This document shows positions 18,062-27,394 of a stretch of 64,000 nt of DNA, in pieces. The position numbers and the translations under genes were made by a program. The notes beneath the pieces are model-generated. The model searched no databases. It was not told where the DNA came from and worked only from the letters and a program-made list of their open reading frames with translations. Within the stretch, counting starts at the first letter, position 1, and every line of letters starts with the position of its first letter. This DNA comes from Deefgea tanakiae. Its GTDB lineage: Bacteria; Pseudomonadota; Gammaproteobacteria; Burkholderiales; Chitinibacteraceae. The DNA is taken from positions 1,612,001 to 1,676,000 of the forward strand of contig NZ_CP081150.1 in NCBI RefSeq assembly GCF_019665765.1, given 5' to 3'.

Positions 18062-20089
18062 ATGCCGCGTATTCAAAGACTTTCGGATCATTTAGTAAAT
18101 CAAATTGCCGCAGGCGAAGTCGTTGAGCGCCCAGCCTCAGCACTCAAGGAACTATTAGAAAACAGTATTGATGCGGGCAGCCGCAGTCTGCAAATTGAAT
18201 TACAAGCGGGCGGCACTAAGCTCATCAAAGTGATTGACGATGGCTGCGGGATTGCCAAAGACGATCTTGAACTCGCACTGCATCGCCACGCCACCAGCAA
18301 GATCGCCAGTATGGATGATTTGGCGCAAGTGGCAACACTCGGCTTTCGCGGCGAAGGTTTGGCATCGATTGCATCTGTGTCGCGTCTGAGCTTAACCAGC
18401 CGTTTTTCCGATAACGGCCAACTATCACCACACGCTTGGCGCGTCGATGCCGACCACGGACGCATGCTCGATCCTGAGCCTGCCGCACTGGCAGCGGGCA
18501 CCACGATTGAAGTGCATGACTTGTATCATCAAGTGCCGGCACGCAAAAAATTCCTGAAATCTGACAGCACCGAATACGCGCACTGCGCGGCGATGATTGA
18601 ACGCTTGGCTCTAGCTAATCCGAACGTGTCTGTCACCGTCATTCATAATGGCAAAGCACAGCAGCGCTGGCTGGCGGGCGATTTAGCCAAACGCGCCGCC
18701 GCAATTATTGGTGATGATTTCGTCAACTCTGGCATTGCCGTTGACGAAGGCTTTGGCACCTTGCGTTTGCACGGCATTACTGGCTCACCCACCTTGGGCA
18801 AAACCAACCGTGAAGCGCAGTTTTTCTTTGTGAATGGTCGTTTCGTGCGCGACAAAGTCGTGATGCACGCACTGCGTGAAGCCTATCGCGACGTGTTGCA
18901 CCATAATCTGCATGCTTCATTTTGCTTGTTTTTGGATATGGATCCTGAGGGCGTTGACGTTAACGTTCATCCGACCAAAATTGAAGTTCGCTTCCGTGAA
19001 AGCCAAGCCATTTATCGCTTTTTGATCACCAGCCTTTCCAAAGCACTAGCCAAAACCAAAGCCGGCATTACTCCAGAGGGTATTGACACTGAAACAGGAG
19101 AAATAAAAGCTTCTGCTGCAATACCCGAAGGTCAAACAAATAGTCAAACTGAGAATAAAAACTATAAGCCGCAAGATTACGCGCAAATGGCCTATCGCCA
19201 ACAACACATCCCACTCGCCCCAGCGGTAGGCGAGGGGCTTAAAGTCTACGAAACAATGTTTGGCGACTTACGGGCGGGCAAGAATAGCGAACCTCAGCCA
19301 GAAGCTGATTCGACAGAAACGACTTACTCTTTTAGCGCTTCGCCCGCTCAGCCGCAAACAGCAGCAAACATAGGCGGTGCAGGTGCATTCACTGGCGCAG
19401 AGATCCCAGCGCAATCAAGCCGTGAGGCCGCACCATGGACGATGGCAGCAAGTCATATTCAACGCGCGACGACGCCAGCACTCCCGAAAAACGATGCAAA
19501 CGGTATTCCGCCGCTCGGTTTTGCCCTTGGGCAACTGCATGGGATTTACATCCTCAGCCAAACTGTCGAAGGGCTGATTGTAGTTGATATGCACGCCGCG
19601 CATGAACGCGTGGTGTACGAAAAGCTCAAAACAGCGCTTGATTTAGCTGAAATGCCGATGCAGCCTTTGCTGATTCCGCACGTATTTAGCGCGGACAAAT
19701 TTGACATCGCCACTGTCGAGGATTTCGGCGACCAACTTGCTGATTTGGGGCTAGAGATTTCAGTTACATCGCCGACGCAGCTGTCTGTTCGTGCGGTACC
19801 AATGCTACTGCAAGGCAGTAACCCTGTTGAACTGGCGCAAGCGATGCTCAGAGACATCCGCCAAGTCGGCGTCTCGCAGGTGCTTTCCGGTCGCCGCAAT
19901 GAGTTACTGGCGACGATGGCCTGCCACGGCTCGGTGCGCGCCAACCGCACCTTAACGATTCCTGAAATGAACGCCCTACTGCGCGAAATGGAAGTAACTG
20001 AGCGCAGCGGTCAATGTAATCACGGCCGTCCAACCTGGTTCCGCCTGACAATGAATGATCTCGACAAAATGTTTATGCGGGGACAATAA
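18062..20089 (+). CDS. mutL: DNA mismatch repair protein MutL
   Basis: MutL, 675 residues, links MutS mismatch recognition to strand removal. The GHKL ATPase half shows [33 protein letters not shown] and FRGEGLASI (residues about 15-105). A low-complexity linker (about 340-480) is followed by the MutL_C dimerisation domain. This domain carries the metal-dependent nicking endonuclease motif [12 protein letters not shown] near residue 508, plus ACHGSVRA and CNHGRPT near the end, so it is the endonuclease type expected in bacteria lacking MutH/Dam. miaA follows after 2 bases in the same operon. mutS lies in this window at 48.8 kb. Confidence 0.97.
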   Translation: MPRIQRLSDHLVNQIAAGEVVERPASALKELLENSIDAGSRSLQIELQAGGTKLIKVIDDGCGIAKDDLELALHRHATSKIASMDDLAQVATLGFRGEGLASIASVSRLSLTSRFSDNGQLSPHAWRVDADHGRMLDPEPAALAAGTTIEVHDLYHQVPARKKFLKSDSTEYAHCAAMIERLALANPNVSVTVIHNGKAQQRWLAGDLAKRAAAIIGDDFVNSGIAVDEGFGTLRLHGITGSPTLGKTNREAQFFFVNGRFVRDKVVMHALREAYRDVLHHNLHASFCLFLDMDPEGVDVNVHPTKIEVRFRESQAIYRFLITSLSKALAKTKAGITPEGIDTETGEIKASAAIPEGQTNSQTENKNYKPQDYAQMAYRQQHIPLAPAVGEGLKVYETMFGDLRAGKNSEPQPEADSTETTYSFSASPAQPQTAANIGGAGAFTGAEIPAQSSREAAPWTMAASHIQRATTPALPKNDANGIPPLGFALGQLHGIYILSQTVEGLIVVDMHAAHERVVYEKLKTALDLAEMPMQPLLIPHVFSADKFDIATVEDFGDQLADLGLEISVTSPTQLSVRAVPMLLQGSNPVELAQAMLRDIRQVGVSQVLSGRRNELLATMACHGSVRANRTLTIPEMNALLREMEVTERSGQCNHGRPTWFRLTMNDLDKMFMRGQ

Positions 20090-20091
20090 CG

Positions 20092-21033
20092 ATGAAAACT
20101 TTACCATCCGCCATTTTCATTATGGGCCCGACCGCTAGCGGCAAAACGGCGACTGCGATGCATTTACTGGAGTCAGGGCTGCCAGTGGAATTGATTTCCG
20201 TCGATTCGGCCTTGGTCTTTAAAGACATGGATATCGGCACCGCCAAACCAACTCCAGCTGAACTCGCTCGCGCGCCGCATCATTTAATCGACATCATAGA
20301 CCCGACCGAAGTCTATTCTGCCGCGCAATTTCGCCTCGATGCCTTGGCATTAATGGCGGATATCACCGCACGCGGTAAAGTGCCAGTGCTCGTTGGCGGC
20401 ACCATGCTGTATTTCAATACGCTGGAACAAGGCATGCATGATTTGCCTGTCGCCAATGCCGAGCTACGCGCACAACTGCACCAAGAGGCGGATCTAATTG
20501 GTTGGCCAGCGATGCACAGTAAGCTGGCTACACTTGATCCAATTACTGCTGCGCGTTTAGAGCCGAATGACACTCAGCGTATCGAACGTGCTTTAGAAGT
20601 CTGCATCCTATCGGGTAAAGCCATGTCGGCTATATTGGCTGAGCCTGCTAGAGAAATACTCCCCTACGACCTTCTCAAAATTGCACTCGTACCCAGTGAC
20701 CGTGCCGTATTGCATCAGCGAATCGCATTGCGCTTTGACCAAATGCTGGATGGAGGCTTGTTTGATGAAGTCAAAATGCTGCGCGAAAAATACCCACTCA
20801 ACCTTGACCTTCCCTCAATGCGCTGCGTCGGTTACCGACAAGCGTGGGAATATTTAGAAGGCGAAGTCGACCTTAAAGTCTGTCGTGAAAAAGGGCTCGC
20901 TGCAACACGTCAGCTCGCGAAAAGACAATTGACGTGGCTAAGAGGCATGAATAACTTACACACACTCGATTGTAATGCGACGAATTTAACCCAACTCGCG
21001 CAGAATCTTTGTGCAACCCACGTCACAATATAA
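20092..21033 (+). CDS. miaA: tRNA dimethylallyltransferase MiaA
   Basis: MiaA transfers a dimethylallyl group to the N6 of A37 in tRNAs reading UNN codons. The 313-residue protein has the P-loop GPTASGKTA near residue 12, the [19 protein letters not shown] substrate segment, the [10 protein letters not shown] motif, [10 protein letters not shown] near 101, and [14 protein letters not shown] followed by [14 protein letters not shown] at the C-terminal end. It is co-transcribed with mutL (2-base gap) and ends 26 bases before a clear terminator. Hfq, which follows miaA in many gamma- and some betaproteobacteria, is not here. Confidence 0.97.
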   Translation: MKTLPSAIFIMGPTASGKTATAMHLLESGLPVELISVDSALVFKDMDIGTAKPTPAELARAPHHLIDIIDPTEVYSAAQFRLDALALMADITARGKVPVLVGGTMLYFNTLEQGMHDLPVANAELRAQLHQEADLIGWPAMHSKLATLDPITAARLEPNDTQRIERALEVCILSGKAMSAILAEPAREILPYDLLKIALVPSDRAVLHQRIALRFDQMLDGGLFDEVKMLREKYPLNLDLPSMRCVGYRQAWEYLEGEVDLKVCREKGLAATRQLAKRQLTWLRGMNNLHTLDCNATNLTQLAQNLCATHVTI

Positions 21034-21058
21034 AGAACATCTGAATTAACCATCGCAC

Positions 21059-21087
21059 AAAATGGCACTGATAATTAGTGCCATTTT
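21059..21087 (+). terminator. Rho-independent terminator after miaA
   Basis: Perfect 11-pair stem AAAATGGCACT/AGTGCCATTTT with a 7-base loop, closing the mutL-miaA operon. Confidence 0.85.
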
Positions 21088-21389
21088 CATTCAGCCGAAT
21101 CAAAAATTGTAAGAAAAAAAGCGGAACACCCGCTCGAGTTATTTGCCTAATTACCCGGTTCAAAATGGGAGAAATAATGAGGTCATAAAGTAGACTCCAA
21201 TCTTAATAAAAATATTGACTCCAACAACATTAGATAATAATTATTTTATTAATTAGATTATTTACATATTCTAACAATATAAATACAAAAGCTTTTCTTG
21301 ACATTACAAAAAATGAAATGCAAAATAACATCTCTTTTAAGGGTCTGCAATTAAAGCGTTTATTCATTCACTTTATAGTTGGGGGCATC
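21088..21389 (+). other. AT-rich non-coding region upstream of a PEP-CTERM gene
   Basis: About 300 bases without a gene, strongly AT-rich between 21,200 and 21,320. A TTGACT at 21215-21220 is followed 17 bases later by TAATTA, a weak sigma-70-like pair; no other motif is convincing. The high A+T fits a promoter region or silenced accessory DNA. Confidence 0.4.
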
Positions 21390-22010
21390 ATGAAACTACT
21401 TCGCAATGCAAGCTTTGCTGCAATCACGGCACTATTTTGCTCATCCGCGTTTGCACAAATTTCAGCTAGTGGACAAATTATTTCCGGTACGACTTTTGGC
21501 ACAGATCATGCTTTTCAATTCTTTAATACCTCAAGCAATAACCAATACATCACATCTTTAGTATGGGATTTAACACCGATTGGTGGTTTTTTTGACACCA
21601 CAAATACATCCCCTGGTACGAGCAGCTCACCACTAAGACAAAGCAATCAAAGCGATAAGGTTGGGGCAATGTTCCCTAACAACAGCCAGCAAAATGGCAA
21701 ATCAAAATTAACAATTAATTTTGCACCAAACTCATTTGCAGCGGGCGAAAAATTTATTTTTGGCGTTGATACAGATTATTTTTCATGCTTAGATTGCGAT
21801 GGAATCAATGGCAACGGCTTTGTTGGCGCTACAGTGAAGGCAATATTCTCCAATGGGGATGCGCGTTTTGGTACCTATGTACTTAGTCAAAAAGCGGGCT
21901 TTGGTTCAGAAGTCAATATTATGGCTCCAGTTCCAGAACCCGAAACTTATGCCTTAATGGGTATGGGTCTTATTGGACTTTTTGCAGCGAGTCGACGCAA
22001 ACTAAAATAA
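21390..22010 (+). CDS. PEP-CTERM sorting domain-containing exported protein
   Basis: A 206-residue exported protein. It has an N-terminal signal peptide (MKLLRNASF then a hydrophobic run ending SSAFA, about residue 22), a beta-rich, Ser/Asn-rich central region, and a C-terminal PEP-CTERM tail: VPEPETYALMG, a short membrane segment and a basic RRKLK end. Such tails are cut by exosortase, and the products usually go to the outer surface or biofilm matrix. The start at 21390 is chosen for the clean signal peptide; an in-frame ATG at 21318 would bury it. No exosortase gene is in this window. The central region matches no domain I recognise. Confidence 0.88.
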   Translation: MKLLRNASFAAITALFCSSAFAQISASGQIISGTTFGTDHAFQFFNTSSNNQYITSLVWDLTPIGGFFDTTNTSPGTSSSPLRQSNQSDKVGAMFPNNSQQNGKSKLTINFAPNSFAAGEKFIFGVDTDYFSCLDCDGINGNGFVGATVKAIFSNGDARFGTYVLSQKAGFGSEVNIMAPVPEPETYALMGMGLIGLFAASRRKLK

Positions 22011-22033
22011 GCACTTTAAATAGAGCCCCATCA

Positions 22034-22058
22034 AAAATGGCACCCTAGGTGCCATTTT
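22034..22058. terminator. Bidirectional terminator between PEP-CTERM gene and PPi-PFK
   Basis: Perfect 11-pair stem AAAATGGCACC/GGTGCCATTTT with a 3-base loop, between two convergent genes. Its arm is almost the same as that of the terminator at 21059-21087. Confidence 0.85.
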
Positions 22059-22076
22059 ATATTTTATCGTGCCCTG

Positions 22077-23321
22077 TTAAGGCTTAAAAATCGGTAAACA
22101 GGGCGCTTCAATCGACCAAACCCAAGTGCCATAATCAGGTAAGCCATCGATATAGGGTGGTGGCGCTTCGCCAGCGATCAGTGGCGCAAAATAGCGCCTT
22201 GCTGCAGCCGTGATACCAAAACCATCGGCAGCGATAAACTCAGCTGGCAGCGGCTTCTCGCAGTTGGCAACGACGCCGAGCGGCACTGCACCAATATCCC
22301 ACGTATATGGCACTTCACCCAAGCGCTCAATCGTCACCATCATGCCGCCCTGGCCCGCCACAGCGAGCTTTACCGCAGCTTCACCCACGGCAATCGCCTG
22401 CGCAAGATCAGTAGCAGAAGCCGTATGGCGGGCGGCGCGTTGTAAATAATCCGCCACCGACCAATGACACTTGAATCCACAATGCGTTTTGATCAGTCCG
22501 GCCAAATACGGCGCGAGCCCACCCAGTTGCACATGACCAAAAGCATCTTTGCCACCCGCTTCGGATAAAAATGTACCGTGGGTATCCTTCACGCCTTCAG
22601 CTGCAACAATGACGCAATAGCCATACCTCATCACCGTATTTTCTACGGCAGCCAATAAACGTCCTTCATCAACGGCAACTTCAGGCAATAAAATCAAATG
22701 TGGTGGCTCACCCTCGCTACGTGCAGCCAAGCCACTCGCTGCAGCAATCCAACCGGTATGCCGCCCCATTACCTCTAAGATAAATACTTTGGTTGAACTG
22801 GCTGCCATTGATCGCACATCCAAACCTGCTTCACGCACCGAGGTCGCGACATACTTGGCCACAGAGCCAAAGCCGGGCGAATTGTCGGTATGCGGCAGGT
22901 CGTTATCGATGGTTTTGGGGACATGAATCGCCAGCAAAGGATAACCCGCCGCCTCCGCTAATTCAGAGACCTTCAAGCACGTATCTGCCGAATCTCCGCC
23001 GCCATTATAAAAAAAGTAACCAATGTCCCATGCTTTAAACACCGCCAAAATCCGCGCCAATTCAGCTTCGGTTTTGATTTTGTGTCGGCACGAACCAAAT
23101 GCACCGCCCGGTGTCGCTTTGAGCTGTGCCAAGTCGGTGTTCGTTAGTACTGAGGTATCAATCAGTTCTTCATGGAGTACACCCAAGATGCCATTTTTTG
23201 CCACATAGACCCGACCAATGTGATTGGGGTGCATCCTGGCAGCAGCAATCACTCCGGCGGCTGAGGCATTAATCACCGGCGTAACACCGCCCGATTGAGC
23301 ATACAAGGCATTCATTGGCAT
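22077..23321 (-). CDS. Pyrophosphate-type 6-phosphofructokinase
   Basis: Phosphofructokinase A-family enzyme of 414 residues, phosphorylating fructose-6-phosphate in glycolysis. The N-terminus MPMNALYAQSGGVTPVINA, PKTIDNDLPHTD, and MGRHTGWIAA are family motifs. At the nucleotide loop it reads GGGDSADT, with Asp where ATP-dependent enzymes have Gly (GGDGS), and PKT instead of PGT; both are marks of pyrophosphate-dependent enzymes. The reaction would then be reversible. Start is the ATG ending at 23321 with AGGAG 6 bases upstream. Phosphate-donor choice is inferred from residues, not shown. Confidence 0.9.
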   Translation of the reverse strand: MPMNALYAQSGGVTPVINASAAGVIAAARMHPNHIGRVYVAKNGILGVLHEELIDTSVLTNTDLAQLKATPGGAFGSCRHKIKTEAELARILAVFKAWDIGYFFYNGGGDSADTCLKVSELAEAAGYPLLAIHVPKTIDNDLPHTDNSPGFGSVAKYVATSVREAGLDVRSMAASSTKVFILEVMGRHTGWIAAASGLAARSEGEPPHLILLPEVAVDEGRLLAAVENTVMRYGYCVIVAAEGVKDTHGTFLSEAGGKDAFGHVQLGGLAPYLAGLIKTHCGFKCHWSVADYLQRAARHTASATDLAQAIAVGEAAVKLAVAGQGGMMVTIERLGEVPYTWDIGAVPLGVVANCEKPLPAEFIAADGFGITAAARRYFAPLIAGEAPPPYIDGLPDYGTWVWSIEAPCLPIFKP

Positions 23322-23424
23322 GGCTGACTCCTGCAAGAAGGAACTTTATTTTGCGCGTTGCAGCAAAAATCGCGATAGGGATTTTCCATCATGATGGTGG
23401 TTTTAATTCAACACACCACAGCCA

Positions 23425-23859
23425 TTAAAAAACACCATCGTGTTTTTTCTTCAAAAAATCAAACATCACTTGGCGTAATTCCGGTTTGTCATCTAATGCC
23501 TCAATCACTTTGGCCAAAGTGACTAATTCGCCCAAATCCATTTGAACATGCGGGTATATAAAATCGTAATCTCGGTAAAACATACTCCAATCAGGAAATT
23601 GCCGCTGCATCAGCACTTCTTCACTGTGCAAAGTGACGTCATGGTGACGAGGATCGCACTGGATACGGGCAAAGGTAGCGCGGATCGTTTCTGGTTCGCC
23701 TTCGATATACTGCAAAAAATGCCCCTCTTGATACAGCAGCAATCCGGTGACGTCTTGAGTAACGTTTCGCAGTTCGCATTCGCGCATGAGCTTGAGGCGC
23801 ATTTCTTCGGTATGCAGATCAGTGGCCTGGCTGGTGTAAGTAATCGCTAAAATCATCAT
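23425..23859 (-). CDS. BLUF domain blue-light photoreceptor
   Basis: A 144-residue single-domain flavin photoreceptor of the BLUF family (sensors of blue light using FAD). Key residues are all visible: Tyr8 in ITYTSQA, Asn32 in ELRNVTQDVTG, Gln50 in HFLQYIEG, and the W/M pair in FPDWSMFY near residue 92, which form the light-switching hydrogen-bond network. Short BLUF proteins act through partners, such as regulators or c-di-GMP enzymes; none is adjacent, though c-di-GMP genes are present at 11.5 kb. Monocistronic in appearance, between PPi-PFK and adk. Confidence 0.93.
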   Translation of the reverse strand: MMILAITYTSQATDLHTEEMRLKLMRECELRNVTQDVTGLLLYQEGHFLQYIEGEPETIRATFARIQCDPRHHDVTLHSEEVLMQRQFPDWSMFYRDYDFIYPHVQMDLGELVTLAKVIEALDDKPELRQVMFDFLKKKHDGVF

Positions 23860-23932
23860 TTTTCTCTATTGCTATCTGATTGATTTTTAGTCGAAAAGCC
23901 GAAAAACTACAAAATTTAATCACGGACCCATA

Positions 23933-23964
23933 AAAAAAGCCACTTTGCGAACAAAGTGGCTTTT
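23933..23964 (-). terminator. Rho-independent terminator after adk
   Basis: Stem AAAAGCCACTTTG/CAAAGTGGCTTTT with CGAA loop, A-run and T-run flanks, 18 bases after the adk stop on the minus strand. It closes the exbBD-to-adk gene run. Confidence 0.88.
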
Positions 23965-23982
23965 CATAGCAATTAGCGCGAT

Positions 23983-24657
<675 letters not shown>

Positions 24658-24677
24658 TTAAAATGTAAAACAGTGAT

Positions 24678-24836
24678 CTATTTCGATTCTAATTGTTTCT
24701 TTAATACTTCAATTTCCTGCTGCATGGCACGATGTTTTTGATATTCCCCCACCATAGCCACTAAAACATAGCCGTAAAAAACCGCCAGTAAAGCAGACAA
24801 AGTGAGCTTTTCACGAATACTGATAGCCTCTATCAC
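24678..24836 (-). CDS. Small single-TM coiled-coil protein, possibly the 3' remnant of a decayed gene
   Basis: A 52-codon frame starting with GTG and ending in TAG. It reads a hydrophobic segment (LTLSALLAVFYGYVLVAMV) followed by a charged coiled-coil tail (QQEIEVLKKQLESK). The tail heptads look protein-like, so this is not random. The GTG lies directly after an in-frame TGA, and upstream DNA in the same and one other frame also reads as membrane protein, so this may be the end of a broken gene or a re-initiated small protein. There is no good ribosome site. Function unknown. Confidence 0.45.
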   Translation of the reverse strand: MIEAISIREKLTLSALLAVFYGYVLVAMVGEYQKHRAMQQEIEVLKKQLESK

Positions 24837-24948
24837 TCAAGGCTCGAAAATAAGTGCTGCCGAGTAAATTAAACTTAAAACGCCTGAAATAAGCAAAGAC
24901 AATGCCTAGGATCGATAATCCTTACATCGCCTCGCCCATTTTTTTCAT
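24837..24948 (-). pseudogene. Probable 5' remnant of a small membrane-protein gene
   Basis: An ATG overlapping the kdsB stop (TAATG, ending at 24948) begins a frame MKKMGEAM, followed at once by TAA. Past this the same frame gives GLSILGIVFAY, and a second frame continues SGVLSLIYSAALIFEP up to TGA just before the GTG at 24836. Read together these give a plausible membrane segment, so the stretch looks like a gene broken by one or two stops and a frameshift. Sequencing error or chance is possible. Confidence 0.3.
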
Positions 24949-25727
24949 TAAGCAGCAGCCTTTGTAAACACTGCGCGAACGCGTTCTAAATCTTCCTGCG
25001 TATCAACGCCCGCCGCGGGTGCTTGCGCTGCGCGGTAAACACCGATTTTGTAGCCATGCCACAGCACACGGAGTTGCTCTAGCTTTTCGATTTCTTCCAG
25101 CCGCGACGCGTTCAATTTAGAATACGCACGCAAAAAACCAGCTCTATAGGCGTATAGACCGATGTGCCTTTGTGCGTCTAGCTCAGCAGGCAATACCCAA
25201 TCTTCATCATCATTATCTTCAGCAAAGCTATCGCGATCCCACGGAATCGGCGCGCGGCTAAAATACATCGCTTGTTGCTGCGCGTTGCAAACAACTTTCA
25301 CCACATTGGGATTAAAAAAATCTTCGCTGCTATCGATTTTGTGACTCGCCGTTGCCATCGCAAGACTAGCATCGCTCGCCAAATGAGCGGCCACAGCGTT
25401 AATCAGCGCCGGATCAATCAGCGGCTCGTCGCCTTGCACGTTGACGACAATCGCATCATCCGGCAACTCAAGCCGATCAACCGCTTCAGCGAGTCGATCC
25501 GTGCCCGATGGATGATCGCTGCGCGTCAACATGCAGGCGTAGCCCGCCACCGTCACCGCGTCTTGAATCGCCATATCGTCACACGCCACAACGACCATGC
25601 TCGCATTCGATTGCAGCGCTTGCTCAAGCACACGCACCACCATGGGCTGGCCTGCAATATCAGCGAGCGGTTTATTCGGTAAACGAGTTGATTGCATCCG
25701 CGCTGGGATAATCGCGACAAAGCTCAT
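24948..25727 (-). CDS. kdsB: CMP-KDO synthetase (3-deoxy-manno-octulosonate cytidylyltransferase)
   Basis: KdsB activates KDO with CTP for attachment to lipid A. The 259-residue enzyme shows [21 protein letters not shown] at the N-terminus (the sugar nucleotidyltransferase loop), [12 protein letters not shown] near residue 98, the FSRAPIPW segment near 160, and [10 protein letters not shown] near 190, then [14 protein letters not shown]. All are standard. It starts 2 bases after the Trm112-like stop, in the order lpxK-Trm112-kdsB-adk, which is conserved in Neisseriales and other betaproteobacteria. Confidence 0.97.
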   Translation of the reverse strand: MSFVAIIPARMQSTRLPNKPLADIAGQPMVVRVLEQALQSNASMVVVACDDMAIQDAVTVAGYACMLTRSDHPSGTDRLAEAVDRLELPDDAIVVNVQGDEPLIDPALINAVAAHLASDASLAMATASHKIDSSEDFFNPNVVKVVCNAQQQAMYFSRAPIPWDRDSFAEDNDDEDWVLPAELDAQRHIGLYAYRAGFLRAYSKLNASRLEEIEKLEQLRVLWHGYKIGVYRAAQAPAAGVDTQEDLERVRAVFTKAAA

Positions 25728-25729
25728 GT

Positions 25730-25909
25730 TTATGCCAACTCGTCAGCGCTAAGTTCGCGTGCTTCGCTGACTAGCATCACCGGAATACCGTCTTTGATTG
25801 GAAAAGCTAAACGATCGGCTTTAGAAATCAGTTCTTGTTTGGCTTTATCGTAAATCAATGGGCCTTTTGAAACAGGGCTCACCAGAATTTCTAGCAGCTT
25901 GGCATCCAT
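25730..25909 (-). CDS. Trm112 family protein (YcaR-like)
   Basis: A 59-residue protein, [12 protein letters not shown]...KGPLIYD, ending [14 protein letters not shown]. This is the UPF0434/Trm112 pattern found between lpxK and kdsB in many proteobacteria. The usual cysteines are absent here (S and V stand in the place of CPxC), as in many proteobacterial copies, so zinc binding is unlikely. The ATG directly abuts the lpxK stop, and the stop lies 2 bases before kdsB. Exact role is unknown; it may assist methyltransferases or lipid A steps. Confidence 0.9.
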   Translation of the reverse strand: MDAKLLEILVSPVSKGPLIYDKAKQELISKADRLAFPIKDGIPVMLVSEARELSADELA

Positions 25910-26932
25910 TTAGATTTTCCTTAATTGTTCGTCAAACCAGCTCGCCAGATTCGGTTCAATCTGCGCCGCCACTGGCAAAACCCAGATTCTATCACCGTCT
26001 GCGCCCAAATTTAAGCTAGCGAGCTTCACGGCGTCTTTTTCGGTCACGATGATTGCGCCATTTGCGGGCAAATCTTGCACTAAAAAGGCATGATGATCCG
26101 GCATAGCTTGCTCAGTAAATTGGTAATTCAATTCGCGTAAAGTCGCAAAAAAACGCGCTGGATTGCCGATACCAGGCATGGCTGTCAGTGCTTCCCCCGC
26201 AAAATCACCGGCGCTGCGGTACACACTTGGATTCGTTAATTGGTAACACCTCTGCGCTTGCAAGCGCATCGAGAACTGCGGTGTAGCATCAGGCAGCGTC
26301 AAAATCGAATTGCCACCATTGAGAACCAAGGCTGAAACACTCTGCAAGCGGCGTGGCGCTTCGCGCAGCGGACCTGCCGGCAGGCGCAAACCATTCCCCA
26401 AGCCACGTGCGCCGTCGATCACACACAATTCAATATCACGCGCTAAAGCGTAGTGCTGCAAACCATCATCACAGAGCAGGACGTTGACGGTCGGATGCGC
26501 AGCCAACAAAGCTCGCCCCGCCACGGCGCGCTGACGTGCAACAAATACGGGAACGCTTGCTGCACGCGCCAATAGTAGCGGTTCATCGCCGACCTCGGCC
26601 GGATTACTGTGAGGGGTAACTGCTTGTGGTGCATTCTTATCATTACCTGTACGTGCATACCCACGGGAGACGATGCCAACGTTCCAGCCTAGCTTGGTGA
26701 GTTCCTGCGCCAAATACACCGTCAACGGGGTTTTGCCTGTACCACCAACGGTGATATTACCGACGACGATGACGGGAACAGGTAGTTTGCTGGATGACTT
26801 GATGTTGCAGCGGTAGAGTTGTTTGTTCAGGTTGGCGAGCAATGCAAATAGCAGTGAGAGCGGCCACAGCAAAATCGCCCAGATTGAAAGGCGGTTGTAC
26901 CAAATGCGGTTGAGGAAGGATTCAATATTCAT
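25910..26932 (-). CDS. lpxK: Tetraacyldisaccharide 4'-kinase LpxK
   Basis: LpxK phosphorylates the lipid A disaccharide at the 4' position on the inner face of the inner membrane. The 340-residue protein has a hydrophobic N-terminal anchor (about residues 15-35), the P-loop VGNITVGGTGKTP near residue 57, GIVSRGYART near 85, VGDEPLLLA, and LCDDGLQHYAL near residue 152, and a C-terminal TEKDAVKL motif. The next gene starts at the base after its stop. Upstream it is separated from exbD by inserted repeats and an orphan gene. Confidence 0.96.
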   Translation of the reverse strand: MNIESFLNRIWYNRLSIWAILLWPLSLLFALLANLNKQLYRCNIKSSSKLPVPVIVVGNITVGGTGKTPLTVYLAQELTKLGWNVGIVSRGYARTGNDKNAPQAVTPHSNPAEVGDEPLLLARAASVPVFVARQRAVAGRALLAAHPTVNVLLCDDGLQHYALARDIELCVIDGARGLGNGLRLPAGPLREAPRRLQSVSALVLNGGNSILTLPDATPQFSMRLQAQRCYQLTNPSVYRSAGDFAGEALTAMPGIGNPARFFATLRELNYQFTEQAMPDHHAFLVQDLPANGAIIVTEKDAVKLASLNLGADGDRIWVLPVAAQIEPNLASWFDEQLRKI

Positions 26933-27001
26933 GCATCACTTTCAGCGAAATTTTAATCATCAATTTTCTAATTGGCATGGTCGCGCTCATGCCGCGCGGC
27001 A

Positions 27002-27143
27002 CTGACTTTCTTTGCTTCGCCAAAGAAAGTCAGCAAAGAAAGGCGACCCAGTATCTTCGCGGGCTACGCCCGTACCCTCTCTGCGGACAATCGGCAAGGC
27101 GGCGGGCTTTAACAAAACAAAGCCCGCCGAAATCCCCTTGCCG
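27002..27143. repeat. Structured interspersed repeat with nested hairpins
   Basis: A perfect 13-pair hairpin CTGACTTTCTTTG/CAAAGAAAGTCAG at 27002-27033 is followed by a nested structure: outer arm CGGCAAGG (27092-27099) with CCTTGCCG (27136-27143), inner perfect arm GGCGGGCTTT (27101-27110) with AAAGCCCGCC (27119-27128). The first hairpin resembles the widespread GAAAGT-rich intergenic repeats of beta- and gammaproteobacteria, as I recall them. Copy number cannot be checked here. Confidence 0.6.
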
Positions 27144-27290
27144 CTTGTTCCTCGCTCGGCTTGATACAAGGGAACTCAAGCCCCAGACCAACGATCAAGC
27201 AATTAATCAGATGTATTGCCAGCTAGGCATTGATAATAAAAGCATATAAAAAAATACTTCACTATCGTAAGGTCTGAAAGTCCTGCAGGG

Positions 27291-27359
27291 GTTTGCGCAC
27301 CAAATGCGATGAAATTCGCATCGAGACAATCAGGCAGCACCGAATCCACGTGCGCAAAC
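27291..27359. repeat. Long inverted repeat with inner hairpin
   Basis: GTTTGCGCAC at 27291-27300 pairs perfectly with GTGCGCAAAC at 27350-27359; inside, ATGCGA (27304-27309) pairs with TCGCAT (27316-27321). GAAAG and CTTTC just outside may extend the stem. It could be a small non-autonomous element or a structured RNA; no coding sense. Confidence 0.5.
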
Positions 27360-27394
27360 AAAGTCTTTCGCACCCAACAAGACAGTATTACGAG

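Larger units (their letters stand above)
26933..27394. other. Intergenic region carrying structured repeats
   Basis: About 460 bases between lpxK and the orphan two-TM gene. It holds two strongly structured stretches, 27002-27143 and 27273-27370, annotated separately. The frame that can be read across it on the plus strand has the odd composition of the pseudo-proteins commonly predicted in such interspersed repeats, so I call no gene here. Confidence 0.55.

Noticed and set aside
24834-24839. In-frame TGA before the GTG of the small protein as a selenocysteine or tryptophan recoding site
   Set aside because: No hairpin typical of a SECIS element is evident and other genes use TGA as stop; decay or re-initiation is simpler.
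26977-27249. 90-codon frame on the plus strand across the structured repeat
   Set aside because: Its composition and its overlap with perfect hairpins fit the spurious proteins often predicted in interspersed repeats; no ribosome site.
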